Positions 35,445 to 42,995 of a DNA stretch of 46,417 bases are shown piece after piece; within the stretch, counting starts at the first letter, position 1, and each line of letters opens with the position of its first letter. The notes beneath the pieces are model-generated. The model made no database searches. It was not told the DNA's origin and was given only the letters and a program-made list of their open reading frames with translations. Position numbers and translations under genes: made by a program. The stretch lies in NCBI GenBank assembly GCA_024275635.1, contig JAJRYT010000203.1, forward strand, positions 1 through 46,417. The letters are read 5' to 3'. Source of the DNA: Chloroflexota bacterium. Its GTDB lineage: Bacteria; Chloroflexota; Anaerolineae; Promineifilales; Promineifilaceae.

Positions 35445-38400
35445 CGCAACCTGCTCTCTTTTACATCTGGTCTGTTCAGAAACGAAGCCCGCAGTTCGTC
35501 TGAACCGGCATGATTGGCGATGGTGGTGATGATTTCCTGGGCTTGTTGGCGGTATTCGTTGGCAGCGGTGAGGCGGTGAACGGCCGTTTCCAATTCCCAC
35601 AACGCCCCCAAAATCCGCCACAACACCCGCCGCGCCCCGGTCTCTTCAGCCGCAGCCCGGGCTTCCAGGAAGACCGGCCGCGCCTCCTCCGGTTTATTCA
35701 ATGCCAGCAACGCTTTCCCTTGAAGCCACAGGGCTTCAGGAAGGTACAAAAGCACGCCAGCCCGGCGTACCCGTCCGGTCAAATACGCCAGCCGTTCCAT
35801 AGCGTCTCCCGGTTTACCGAGGGCCAGTTGCAGATGAGCCTCTGCCAGGAGCAGTGGCCCGAAGAGGTAGATGGCCTGCTGGCCAATGTCCAACCCCTGA
35901 TAAGCCTGTTCAAGGGTGTGCTGCGCCTGTTGCAGTTCACCGCATGACGCCTTGGCCTGGACGATAAATCCCAGAGCTAGCATACGGAAATTAAAAACGA
36001 TTGTGTCCCGCACAGCATAAAGTTCATCGGCCAATCGGTTAGCCTGATCTACCGCGCCTGCGGTCAGGTAAGTCAGGATCAGATAGTTGCAAGCCGCAAA
36101 TTTGAGGTAGGGAATACCTGCTTCCGCCGCCATCTGTTTACCCTGTTCCAGGTGGACGATAGCCAGCCCGATTTCGCCTCGTTCCGCATAAATTTCCCCC
36201 ATAGCCACCAGCATCCCGGCATGGTTCCAGACATTACCAATCGATTCGCTGATGGGGATTCCTTCCCGTGCGGTCACCAGAGCAGCCTCAAAATCACCGG
36301 CAAACATATAGAGCCAGGCGGCCAGGTTATAAGCATCAGCCAGCATAGGTATGTTGCTCAATTCAAGCCAGATAGGTCGGGCCTCTAGAATCGCCGCGAG
36401 TCCCGTCTCAATTTGATCCAGATTGTAATACAAGGTAGATAGGCTCGTCAGCGTAAAAGCCATCTGCTCTCTCAGATCTAGTTCCCGGGAAATCGCCAGA
36501 GATTGCTGTCCATACACCGACGCCTGTTGGTAATCCCCGCCGCCCCAGACCTCCACCAGCAGCAGCCCCCACAGCACTTTAGCTTTGGTCGTCTGGTCGC
36601 CCAGTTTCCGGGCCAGAGTCAATGCTTTTGCCCCTAGAATCCGCGCTTCAGACGGATTGTAAAGGGGGGTCTGAGTGGCCTGAACAATGCACTGGGCTGT
36701 CAAGGAAGCCAATTCCAACGCTTCATCATCCCGCTGTTTTCCCAATTCGGCCATTTCCCGATAGTTGGCCAATGCCTCATCAAACTGGTTATTTAGCTCC
36801 AGGGCACGGCCGCGGCAGGTGTACAGTTGGCATAGCAAATCGGTTTCGATGGCCACGGCGGCGGCGATTTCGCGGGCGCGGTCATAGTGCGCGATGGCTT
36901 CGGCCAACACGTGAGCGGCCAGGGCATCGTCCCCGGCGGCCAGCGAATAGCGGAAGGCGAGATCGTCCTGGCGGATGGCCAGGGCGTGGTAGGCGAGTTC
37001 GGCGGCGGGCGCATCCTCTTGCTGCAGGACGGTTAGGGCGCGGCGGTGGACCAGACGGCGGCGGGCTTCCCCGGCTTCGGTGTAAATGACTTGGCGGATG
37101 TTGTCATGGGCGAAGCGGTAAGGGCGGGTTGCGCGGCTTTTTTCCAGCAGCAGACGGCCGTTCAGCAACTCCTCCAATGCCATCAAACCGTCTTCTTCAC
37201 CCACGCCGGACAGTTGGCACAGCCGTTCAAAACTGCACTCACGGCCGATCACAGCCCCGGCCAGGAGCAAACTTCGCGCCATATCACTCAGGCGGTTCAA
37301 CCGGGACAGGACGACCTCGCGCACGCTGGGAGGAACCGGCAGCCGTTCTGCGCTCTGGATTTGCCGCCAAACGGCCGTCACGTCCAGATAAGCCCGGCCA
37401 TGCCGCTGCTCCTGGGGGAGGATGCCCTGTTCCACCAGCATTTGCAGCATCGCTTCCATAAAGAAAGGGACGCCGCCCGTTTCCGCTTGCAGCCAGCCGC
37501 CGAAGGATTGCACGGCCGTTTCCCCCTCTGCCGACTCTCCGGTCAGAACGCCTACCAGCTTTTGCACGGCCGTTACCGGCAGCGGCTCCAAGTGAATTTG
37601 GGTCAGCGACGTTTCCCGGCTCAGGCGAGCTAACCAGTCACGCAACCCGGCCATATTTTCCTGCCGCGCCGTCAGCAGCAGTAAAATGGGTGTTTTTTCT
37701 TCCGTCCAGCGCCGGGCTAGGTAGTGCAGCATATCCAGCGTACCTGCGCCGGCCCATTGCAAGTCGTCCACAAACAAAATGACTAGTCGCCGCGCCGCCA
37801 ATGCCGCCAGCAGCCGGGATACCGCTTCGAAAATGCGAGCGCGCACAAAATCGGGATCGCCGCTCATCGGTAGGGGCAGATCAGGATAGCGGTCGCGCAG
37901 TTCCGGCAGGAGCTGGCTCAACTCGGCCAGCCAGACGTCGGCCAGTAAATCTTCAGGCGCGTTTTCCGCCTCCAGCCGCGTTCGCAGCGCATCCACCAGC
38001 GGTTGGTACGGCAACCGCCCGCCCGCTTCAAAGGCGCGGCCCTGCAAAACGTCGGCCGCTGAAGCCGCCAGCGCGGCCCAGGCCAAGAACGCTCCTACCA
38101 GCCGCGTCTTGCCGATGCCTGCCTCGCCGATGACGGCCGTCACCTGCGTCTCTCCCCTCACCACTTCCCGGTAAAGAGCGGCCAGTTGGGTGTGTTCGGC
38201 GGCGCGGCCAACCAGGGGTAATTCTTGAAAAGCAGAAGGCAAGGCTCTTTCTTCATCCTTCATCCTTCTGCCTTCTTCCTTCCGTATCCGTTCGGCCAGG
38301 GCGAAGGTGTCGGCGGATGGCTCCAGGCTTAATTCGTCGTGCAGCATCTGGGCGCAGCGGCCGTACACTCGCAAAGCGGCCGCTCTATCGCCGGATAAGA

Positions 38401-39004
38401 AATGGGACTCCATCAGGGTGCGGTAGGCGGCTTCGCTCAAGGGGGCGCGGGCGACCCACTGCTCGGCGGCGCGTAGCGCTTCCCGGCCTTCACCGGCGGT
38501 CAACAGGCGACGGGTTAGCCGTTCGTAAATGGTTTCCAGGTGACGCTGCCACGCTTCGCGCTGTATGGTGGCCCAGTTATCAAAGCCGGGGGCGTCGGGC
38601 AGGGAGAAGCCGTCCAGGAATTCGCCGCGGACGGCCGTCAGCGCAGCTTGCATGTCATCGGGGGTGGCGTCGGGATGGACGGCCGTTCCCAGCAGGTGCA
38701 GGTCGAGGGAAGACGGCCGTTCAAAATCAAAAGAGACCACTCCCGGCTCAGTCACAATAAACTCACCGGCCACGGCCAGCGCCCGGCGCAGGCGAGCCAC
38801 CGTGCTGCGCAGTGACGCGCTGGCCCGTTTGGGATCGCTCTCTGGCCAGAGTAAGGCCATCAAGCTGTTCCGGTTGTGCCGCTCCCCGGTGACGAGCAGG
38901 TAGACGAGCAAGGCCAATACCTTGCGGCTGCGGAATTTTAACGGCCGTTCCTGGAACGTCACGGTGGGCACGCCCAGAAGCCGGATTTGTAACGGAGTGG
39001 TCAC
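35441..39004 (-). CDS. SARP/BTAD transcriptional activator with ATPase and TPR domains
   Basis: The 1187-residue regulator has an N-terminal winged helix (about 5-95; 'IRLLGVPTVTFQERPLKFRSRKVLALLVYLL'), a bacterial transcriptional activation domain (about 100-245) and a STAND/AAA ATPase with Walker A 'GEAGIGKT' (about 292) and Walker B 'LVILFVDDLQWAG' (about 405). A long TPR region (about 700-1170) completes the AfsR/GutR-like layout. GTG 39004 follows AAGAAGG. A heptad array at 38245-38290 encodes the charged linker before the ATPase ('EEGRRMKDEER'). TGGTCACA direct repeats lie at and upstream of its start, suggesting autoregulation. It faces the small genes at 39.2-41.3 kb, its probable targets. 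Confidence 0.93.
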   Translation of the reverse strand: MTTPLQIRLLGVPTVTFQERPLKFRSRKVLALLVYLLVTGERHNRNSLMALLWPESDPKRASASLRSTVARLRRALAVAGEFIVTEPGVVSFDFERPSSLDLHLLGTAVHPDATPDDMQAALTAVRGEFLDGFSLPDAPGFDNWATIQREAWQRHLETIYERLTRRLLTAGEGREALRAAEQWVARAPLSEAAYRTLMESHFLSGDRAAALRVYGRCAQMLHDELSLEPSADTFALAERIRKEEGRRMKDEERALPSAFQELPLVGRAAEHTQLAALYREVVRGETQVTAVIGEAGIGKTRLVGAFLAWAALAASAADVLQGRAFEAGGRLPYQPLVDALRTRLEAENAPEDLLADVWLAELSQLLPELRDRYPDLPLPMSGDPDFVRARIFEAVSRLLAALAARRLVILFVDDLQWAGAGTLDMLHYLARRWTEEKTPILLLLTARQENMAGLRDWLARLSRETSLTQIHLEPLPVTAVQKLVGVLTGESAEGETAVQSFGGWLQAETGGVPFFMEAMLQMLVEQGILPQEQRHGRAYLDVTAVWRQIQSAERLPVPPSVREVVLSRLNRLSDMARSLLLAGAVIGRECSFERLCQLSGVGEEDGLMALEELLNGRLLLEKSRATRPYRFAHDNIRQVIYTEAGEARRRLVHRRALTVLQQEDAPAAELAYHALAIRQDDLAFRYSLAAGDDALAAHVLAEAIAHYDRAREIAAAVAIETDLLCQLYTCRGRALELNNQFDEALANYREMAELGKQRDDEALELASLTAQCIVQATQTPLYNPSEARILGAKALTLARKLGDQTTKAKVLWGLLLVEVWGGGDYQQASVYGQQSLAISRELDLREQMAFTLTSLSTLYYNLDQIETGLAAILEARPIWLELSNIPMLADAYNLAAWLYMFAGDFEAALVTAREGIPISESIGNVWNHAGMLVAMGEIYAERGEIGLAIVHLEQGKQMAAEAGIPYLKFAACNYLILTYLTAGAVDQANRLADELYAVRDTIVFNFRMLALGFIVQAKASCGELQQAQHTLEQAYQGLDIGQQAIYLFGPLLLAEAHLQLALGKPGDAMERLAYLTGRVRRAGVLLYLPEALWLQGKALLALNKPEEARPVFLEARAAAEETGARRVLWRILGALWELETAVHRLTAANEYRQQAQEIITTIANHAGSDELRASFLNRPDVKESRLR
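38245..38290. repeat. Heptad array inside the SARP gene
   Basis: TTCATCC, TTCATCC, TTCTGCC, TTCTTCC and TTCCGTA follow in 7-bp phase from 38252, encoding a charged linker on the leftward strand between the activation and ATPase domains. Confidence 0.75.
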
Positions 39005-39039
39005 ACCTTCTTACTCCCTGGTCACAAATTGGTCACACC
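38998..39039. promoter_or_regulatory. TGGTCACA direct repeats (probable SARP operator)
   Basis: TGGTCACA occurs at 38998, 39019 and 39030, with spacings of 21 and 11 bp. SARP proteins are known to bind short direct repeats spaced one helical turn apart. The same GTCAC core with 11-bp spacing is found at 39698-39727. Confidence 0.65.
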
Positions 39040-39224
39040 CACCCGCTATGATGCGGGTAAGTCACTGTTTCATTACAACTGGACGCTTGAGTTGAGGTGT
39101 AAGGAGCAGTCAAACGGCAGATTGCAGCAAACATTATAACCCACTTCGACCAGAATCCCGTCTGCCGGAAAAATTTTTTAACCTGGCGCTAACCGCGCCC
39201 CATTCACAAAAGGAGAAACATCTC
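39005..39224. other. Divergent regulatory gap between SARP and SnoaL-like genes
   Basis: Besides the GTCAC repeats at its left end, the gap holds one more GTCAC at 39061-39065 and CCCGCTATGATGCGGG (39042-39057), a small inverted repeat. AAAGGAG is the ribosome-binding site of the rightward gene. I see no clear -10/-35 pair. Confidence 0.55.
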
Positions 39225-39650
39225 ATGTCAGAAAAAAACAAAGTCGTTGTGCGTCGTTACCTGGAAGAAGTATGGAATGCTCGAAACCCTGGCTTAATTG
39301 CCGGGCTTGTCGCAGAGTCGTTCGTTGACCATCATTTGCCGCCCGATATGCCGCCCGGCCCTGCTGGCGTCGATATCTGGTATAACGCGGCCGTTACCGC
39401 TTTTCCCGACTTCCATATCACGCGGGAAGATGTTATTGCCGAAGGGGATAAGGTTGTGACTCGCTTTCTATTTTCCGGGACGCACCGCGGCGAGTTTATG
39501 GGCATCCCCGCCACGGGGAAACAATTTTCGATAACCGCCGTCGCCATCGCTCGTATCGCCGGCGGCAAGCTGGTGGAATGGTGGGAAAATGCCGACGTAA
39601 TGGGTCTGATGCAGCAACTGGGCGTGCTGCCCGCGCCAGAAGCGGCCTGA
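39225..39650 (+). CDS. SnoaL-like / ester cyclase family protein
   Basis: The 141-residue protein has the NTF2-like fold signature of SnoaL-type proteins. It starts 'NKVVVRRYLEEVWNARNP' and has 'FVDHHLPPDMPPG', the central 'AFPDFHITREDVIAEGDKVVTRFLFSGTHRGEFMGIPATGK' and the C-terminal 'VEWWENADVMGLMQQLG'. Most members are of unknown substrate; some cyclise polyketides. AAAGGAG lies before ATG 39225. It is the first gene facing the SARP regulator. Confidence 0.9.
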   Translation: MSEKNKVVVRRYLEEVWNARNPGLIAGLVAESFVDHHLPPDMPPGPAGVDIWYNAAVTAFPDFHITREDVIAEGDKVVTRFLFSGTHRGEFMGIPATGKQFSITAVAIARIAGGKLVEWWENADVMGLMQQLGVLPAPEAA

Positions 39651-39657
39651 TGTCCCT

Positions 39658-39688
39658 GGTGACAGGCACTTCGAAAGTGCCTGTCACC
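39658..39688 (+). terminator. Hairpin after the SnoaL-like gene
   Basis: GGTGACAGGCACTT and its exact complement flank CGA, 8 bp after the stop. No T-run follows. Confidence 0.7.
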
Positions 39689-39697
39689 TTACGAACG

Positions 39698-39727
39698 TGT
39701 CACGCTTCTGTCACGCGGCTGTGATAA
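39698..39727 (+). promoter_or_regulatory. Three 11-bp-spaced TGTCACGC-type repeats (probable SARP operator)
   Basis: TGTCACGC at 39698 and 39709 and TGTGATAA at 39720 repeat at exactly 11 bp, some 60 bp upstream of the next start. The GTCAC core is shared with the repeats at the SARP gene start. Confidence 0.65.
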
Positions 39728-39787
39728 GGCGATGGCAATTCATTTTAAAAATGTTCAGATAGGAAAAATTCCTGAAAGGAGATGGTT

Positions 39788-40036
39788 ATGGATGCGGTTA
39801 ATTATTTTGAGATGTTAGGGTATCTGGCCTCTGTTTTAGTGGCATTATCATTGATGATGCGCTCGTTGAACAAGCTGAGGCTGATTAACCTGGTCGGGTC
39901 GCTGCTTTTTACCGTGTACGGGTTTATCATTGGCGCTTACCCGGTCGCAGTCTTGAATGCCTTTATCGTGTTGGTCAACATCTTTTATTTGCAGCAGGCG
40001 TTCAAAGTAACGGCCGTTGCCGAACAACGGGCCTGA
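39788..40036 (+). CDS. Small YgjV-like inner-membrane protein
   Basis: The 82-residue protein has three hydrophobic helices ('YLASVLVALSLMMRS', 'LINLVGSLLFTVYGFIIGAY', 'VAVLNAFIVLVNIFYL'), matching the YgjV group of small membrane proteins. AAAGGAG lies 6 bp before ATG 39788, which is preferred to ATG 39782. The next gene encodes another three-helix protein of the SemiSWEET type. Function is unknown. Confidence 0.75.
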   Translation: MDAVNYFEMLGYLASVLVALSLMMRSLNKLRLINLVGSLLFTVYGFIIGAYPVAVLNAFIVLVNIFYLQQAFKVTAVAEQRA

Positions 40037-40045
40037 TTTATCCAC

Positions 40046-40100
40046 GTAGATCGAAGCGGAGTTCGCATCTGAGGATACTCCCTCCTCAAGTTCGATCTAC
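40046..40100. repeat. Intergenic nested inverted repeat
   Basis: GTAGATCGAA pairs with TTCGATCTAC over 35 bp, with an inner GAGGA/TCCTC stem. It lies between the two small membrane-protein genes. Confidence 0.7.
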
Positions 40101-40129
40101 TGAGATTCGCTCTTTGTGGAGGGCAGACG

Positions 40130-40429
40130 ATGGAAATCCAACGCATTCAAATCATGGCCGGATTCGCTTCCAGTTTGATATTTGCCGGCGGCAATTTCCC
40201 TATGTTGTTCAAGGCTGTTAAGACCAGGGATTTGCGTTCCTACAGCCTGGCGAACATTACGTTGTCCAATGTCGGCAATTTTATCTACTGGCTGTACGTC
40301 GTCACCCTGCCGGTGGGGCCTATCTGGTATTTGCATGGTTTTTTTACCGTCACGACGGCTCTGATGTTGCTCTTATACCTGCGTTATGAAGCAGGAAAGA
40401 CGCGCTCCACGCATTACATAGTTGAGTAG
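40130..40429 (+). CDS. SemiSWEET/PQ-loop-like small membrane protein
   Basis: The 99-residue protein has three helices with 'NFPMLFKAVKTRDLRSYSL' after the first, matching the PQ-loop consensus except that Pro-Gln is replaced by Phe-Pro. SemiSWEETs are three-helix units that dimerise to form a sugar channel. It follows a YgjV-like gene in the presumed SARP-controlled set, so transport of a small product is possible (inference). A GAGGG leader precedes ATG 40130. Confidence 0.72.
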   Translation: MEIQRIQIMAGFASSLIFAGGNFPMLFKAVKTRDLRSYSLANITLSNVGNFIYWLYVVTLPVGPIWYLHGFFTVTTALMLLLYLRYEAGKTRSTHYIVE

Positions 40430-40474
40430 CTTGAATAAGTCAAAAAACAATATCGTTCAAAATAGGAGATAAAA

Positions 40475-41323
40475 ATGTCAACTCAAAAACGAACCCAACT
40501 GGAAACGATGACAGCCCAGATTGAGGAGATGTGGGCGCATCAAGATACGCTGTTTCACAGCCTGAATGAGACGAATGGATGGGGACAGAAGCACGGCGCG
40601 GACTGGACGTTTGCTGATGTGCCTTATCATCTGGCCTACTGCAACCGGGACATCGTCGTTCGCGGCCTGGAGCTGGGGCCGGATTACCCGGAAGTGGAGC
40701 AGGAACTGCTGGACACTCTTGACGCGCTCAATGATTGGAATGCGCGCAAGATTGAGGAGCGGCCAGCCGATCAGACGGTCGCCGAATCCCTGGCGCAGTT
40801 GGCCGACTCGCGCCAGGCCATCCGCCGTATCACCGCCCGCATGAATGACGCCGACCTGGCCCGTCCCTGCTGGCAGCCGGTTTTTATGGGGTGGGGAACG
40901 GCCGTACACCTGCTCATGTTTTGTCTGACTCACGACTGGAGTGAGTTCACCCAATTACGCATCCACATGGGGCTGTCTGAACCAACGCCCAGCGCGGCTA
41001 TCACCCGCACCTATCTGGGTGCGATGCTGAACTATTTCCCGATGATGTTGAACAAAGAAGCGACAAACGGACGGCCGTTTACCACCATCATGGCTTTCAC
41101 CGACCCGGACGTGGGCGACTGGACGATTAAGGTGGTTGATGGCGCCGCCAGCCTTAGCTACGGCGCAATCGAGAATGCCGACCTGGTGTTGACCCAAAGC
41201 GCAGAGACTTTCGAGAAATCATTCCGCGGCATCCACGACCCGGCCGAGGCCATCCAATCCGGAGCCATCCAGGTGAGTGATTTTGAGGGTTTGGCTACTT
41301 TTGGCCAACTATTCCCGATGTAA
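40475..41323 (+). CDS. DinB-like / SCP2 sterol-transfer-like two-domain protein
   Basis: The 282-residue soluble protein starts with a DinB-like four-helix bundle (about 1-165). His residues in 'DVPYHLAYCNRD' and 'HLLMFCLTHDWSEFTQ' are placed as the metal ligands of that family. The C-terminal domain (about 180-282; 'DWTIKVVDGAASLSYGAIENADLVLTQSAETFEKSFRG') matches SCP2-type lipid-binding domains. Such fusions resemble mycothiol- or thiol-dependent maleylpyruvate isomerases, but the reaction is not known. AGGAG precedes ATG 40475. Confidence 0.78.
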   Translation: MSTQKRTQLETMTAQIEEMWAHQDTLFHSLNETNGWGQKHGADWTFADVPYHLAYCNRDIVVRGLELGPDYPEVEQELLDTLDALNDWNARKIEERPADQTVAESLAQLADSRQAIRRITARMNDADLARPCWQPVFMGWGTAVHLLMFCLTHDWSEFTQLRIHMGLSEPTPSAAITRTYLGAMLNYFPMMLNKEATNGRPFTTIMAFTDPDVGDWTIKVVDGAASLSYGAIENADLVLTQSAETFEKSFRGIHDPAEAIQSGAIQVSDFEGLATFGQLFPM

Positions 41324-41651
41324 CCTGGCGACGTTATGCTTGATTGGCCGTGTCAGTGGACACTGCCATAGCAGTGATGTGCGCCATCGGCTCGCCCGTT
41401 CAACTTGGGCCAGATAACTCTGTAGCCACACCCTTGAATCTGGCGATTATTGTAGCGCAACTGGTAACGGCTGTTCTCATCTTCCGTGCCATATAAACGA
41501 ATGTGTTTAATGAGGGAAGTGAGGGGGCGGGAAACGGCCGTTATCCTCACGCCATGCCTGTTTGCAACCGGTGCGCTTCTGGCAGATAAAAACAAAGCTC
41601 GCAATTGAATTGCCTTACTCCTCGTCACGCAAAACCAGCTAACTTCTTCCT
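41324..41651. other. Intergenic region, possible gene remnant
   Basis: On the leftward strand a 91-codon frame (41353-41628) contains plausible protein-like sequence in its second half ('HIRLYGTEDENSRYQLRYNN') but has no ribosome-binding site and no family I recognise. It may be a decayed gene end. One ACGGCCGT copy lies near 41534. No terminator is clear. Confidence 0.4.
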
Positions 41652-42194
41652 CTACGGCCGTAACCCTGGCAGCAAGTGAACAGTCATACGGCCGTTCCCA
41701 AAATCAATCTCCCGCACCACTTCCGCCGTATCCGGCAGAAGAATTTCTCCCCGTTTGCCGCGAACGACAAACACATTATTCGCCCCCGTCTCCATCACCT
41801 GCGCCAATTCCCCTAAATGCTCGCCCGCGTCGGTGTACACGGCCAGCCCTTCAAGTTGGTACAGGTAATATTCCCCCTCTTCCAGAGGAATCGCTTCACT
41901 TTCCAGCACTTGCAGCCATTCACCGCGCAGCGCGCCCGCTGCCTCCCGGCTGTCATAACCGGCCAGCTTCAACAAAATCACATCACCATGGAAGCGAACT
42001 GATTCAACGCCCACCGGCTGCGGATCGGTTTCCCCCACATACACCGTCTCCAACCAGGAAAAACGTTCCGGCAATTCGGTATAAGGCATGACCCGCACAT
42101 CGCCGCGCACGCCGTGCGGCTTTTGCACCCGGCCAATGATTAAAAAACGAGGCTCAACAGATTCCTCTGTTGAGCCTTGCGCAATATCATCCAT
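41652..42194 (-). CDS. rimM: 16S rRNA processing protein RimM
   Basis: The 180-residue protein helps mature the 30S head by binding ribosomal protein S19 and 16S rRNA. The N-terminal RimM beta-barrel starts 'FLIIGRVQKPHGVRGDVRVMPYTELPERF', followed by the PRC-barrel domain with 'YYLYQLEGLAVYTDAGEHLGELAQVMETGANNVFVV' and 'EILLPDTAEVVREIDFGNGRMTVHLLPGL'. Its place after rpsP and khpA is the usual bacterial order. ATG 42194 has no obvious ribosome-binding site. The first 15 residues are not conserved. trmD and rplS, which often follow, are absent here. Confidence 0.95.
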   Translation of the reverse strand: MDDIAQGSTEESVEPRFLIIGRVQKPHGVRGDVRVMPYTELPERFSWLETVYVGETDPQPVGVESVRFHGDVILLKLAGYDSREAAGALRGEWLQVLESEAIPLEEGEYYLYQLEGLAVYTDAGEHLGELAQVMETGANNVFVVRGKRGEILLPDTAEVVREIDFGNGRMTVHLLPGLRP

Positions 42195-42216
42195 GAAAAA
42201 GGGACGGGAAAACCAG

Positions 42217-42279
42217 AAACTGGAGGCTGAGAGCGTTCAGTCTCCAGTCCCTAATCCTCAATCTTTAATCCTCAACAAT
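42217..42279. repeat. Heptad repeat array between rimM and khpA
   Basis: Nine 7-mers (AAACTGG ... CAGTCTC, CAGTCCC, TAATCCT, CAATCTT, TAATCCT, CAACAAT) follow in phase. The array includes the last codons and stop of khpA. Confidence 0.8.
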
Positions 42280-42498
42280 TTCGAGAGAGACGCGCTGCCC
42301 GTGCTTGGCCGCCGCCACCTGGACAATGGAACGGATTGAGTTGATAACGCGCCCGCCTTTGCCAATAACCCGGCCCATATCCGGCTGAGCGACTGACACC
42401 TCGATGATGGTTGAAGAACGGCCGTCTACTTCGTTCACCGCTACCTGATCAGGGTTATCAACCAGGGATTTAACGATAAATTCAACGAGTTCTTTCAT
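42265..42498 (-). CDS. khpA: KH-domain RNA-binding protein KhpA
   Basis: The 77-residue protein is a single KH domain with the RNA-binding 'RVIGKGGRVINSIRSIV' loop near residues 43-60. KhpA binds diverse RNAs and in other bacteria works with KhpB in cell-division control. The start MKELVEFIV is the family norm. An in-frame GTG at 42507 overlaps the rpsP stop (GTGA) and could instead be used through coupling. The end of the gene lies in a heptad array. Confidence 0.92.
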   Translation of the reverse strand: MKELVEFIVKSLVDNPDQVAVNEVDGRSSTIIEVSVAQPDMGRVIGKGGRVINSIRSIVQVAAAKHGQRVSLEIVED

Positions 42499-42503
42499 CT
42501 GGC

Positions 42504-42863
42504 TCACTCTTCTTCGTCAGTGGCAACGGCAACAGCCTCGGCAACGGCCGTTGTATCCACAACACCTTCAAACTCCGCCGCCAGAGCCTCAACCGACTCA
42601 CCGGCACGCACACGCTGTAAACGATCATACGTACCCTGTTTCTCCAACAAACGGCGCACGGCATCTGACGGCTGCGCCCCCACACTCAGCCAATGCAAAG
42701 CGCGCGCTTCCTTAATTTTGAACGCGCTCGCTTCTGTGAGTGGGTAATAATTGCCAATGCGCTCGACAATACGGCCGTCACGCTTGGCCCTAATATCAGT
42801 CACAACAACACGATAACTTGGCTGTCCTTTCTTTCCAGTTCTGCTTAAACGAATACGAAGCAT
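42504..42863 (-). CDS. rpsP: 30S ribosomal protein S16 with C-terminal extension
   Basis: The first 85 residues are a standard S16 ('MLRIRLSRTGKKGQPSYRVVVTDIRAKRDGRIVERIGNYYPLT'). S16 usually ends near 80-90 residues, but this one has 119. The tail is rich in Ala, Val and acidic residues ('EGVVDTTAVAEAVAVATDEEE'), partly written by an ACGGCCGT copy. The frame is open further upstream to 42905, but Met at 42863 gives the family start. The leader carries an 84-bp heptad array. It is followed by khpA with overlapping stop and start. Confidence 0.96.
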   Translation of the reverse strand: MLRIRLSRTGKKGQPSYRVVVTDIRAKRDGRIVERIGNYYPLTEASAFKIKEARALHWLSVGAQPSDAVRRLLEKQGTYDRLQRVRAGESVEALAAEFEGVVDTTAVAEAVAVATDEEE

Positions 42864-42895
42864 ATCTACTCTATTATCTCCACATTTGTAATTGT

Positions 42896-42979
42896 CAATC
42901 ATCAATCTCTAATCTTTAATCTTTAATTATTGATGATTGATGATTGATGATTGATGATTGATGATTGATGATTGATGAT
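42896..42979. repeat. Heptad array between ffh and rpsP (12 x 7 bp)
   Basis: CAATCAT, CAATCTC, TAATCTT, TAATCTT and TAATTAT, then seven exact TGATGAT units, all in 7-bp phase. The two parts are complementary and could form a hairpin in the rpsP leader. Confidence 0.95.
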
Positions 42980-42995
42980 CTATTCCATTTATAAC

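Noticed and set aside
41353-41628. 91-codon frame on the - strand
   Set aside because: The second half looks protein-like, but there is no start signal or known family. Kept only as a possible remnant.
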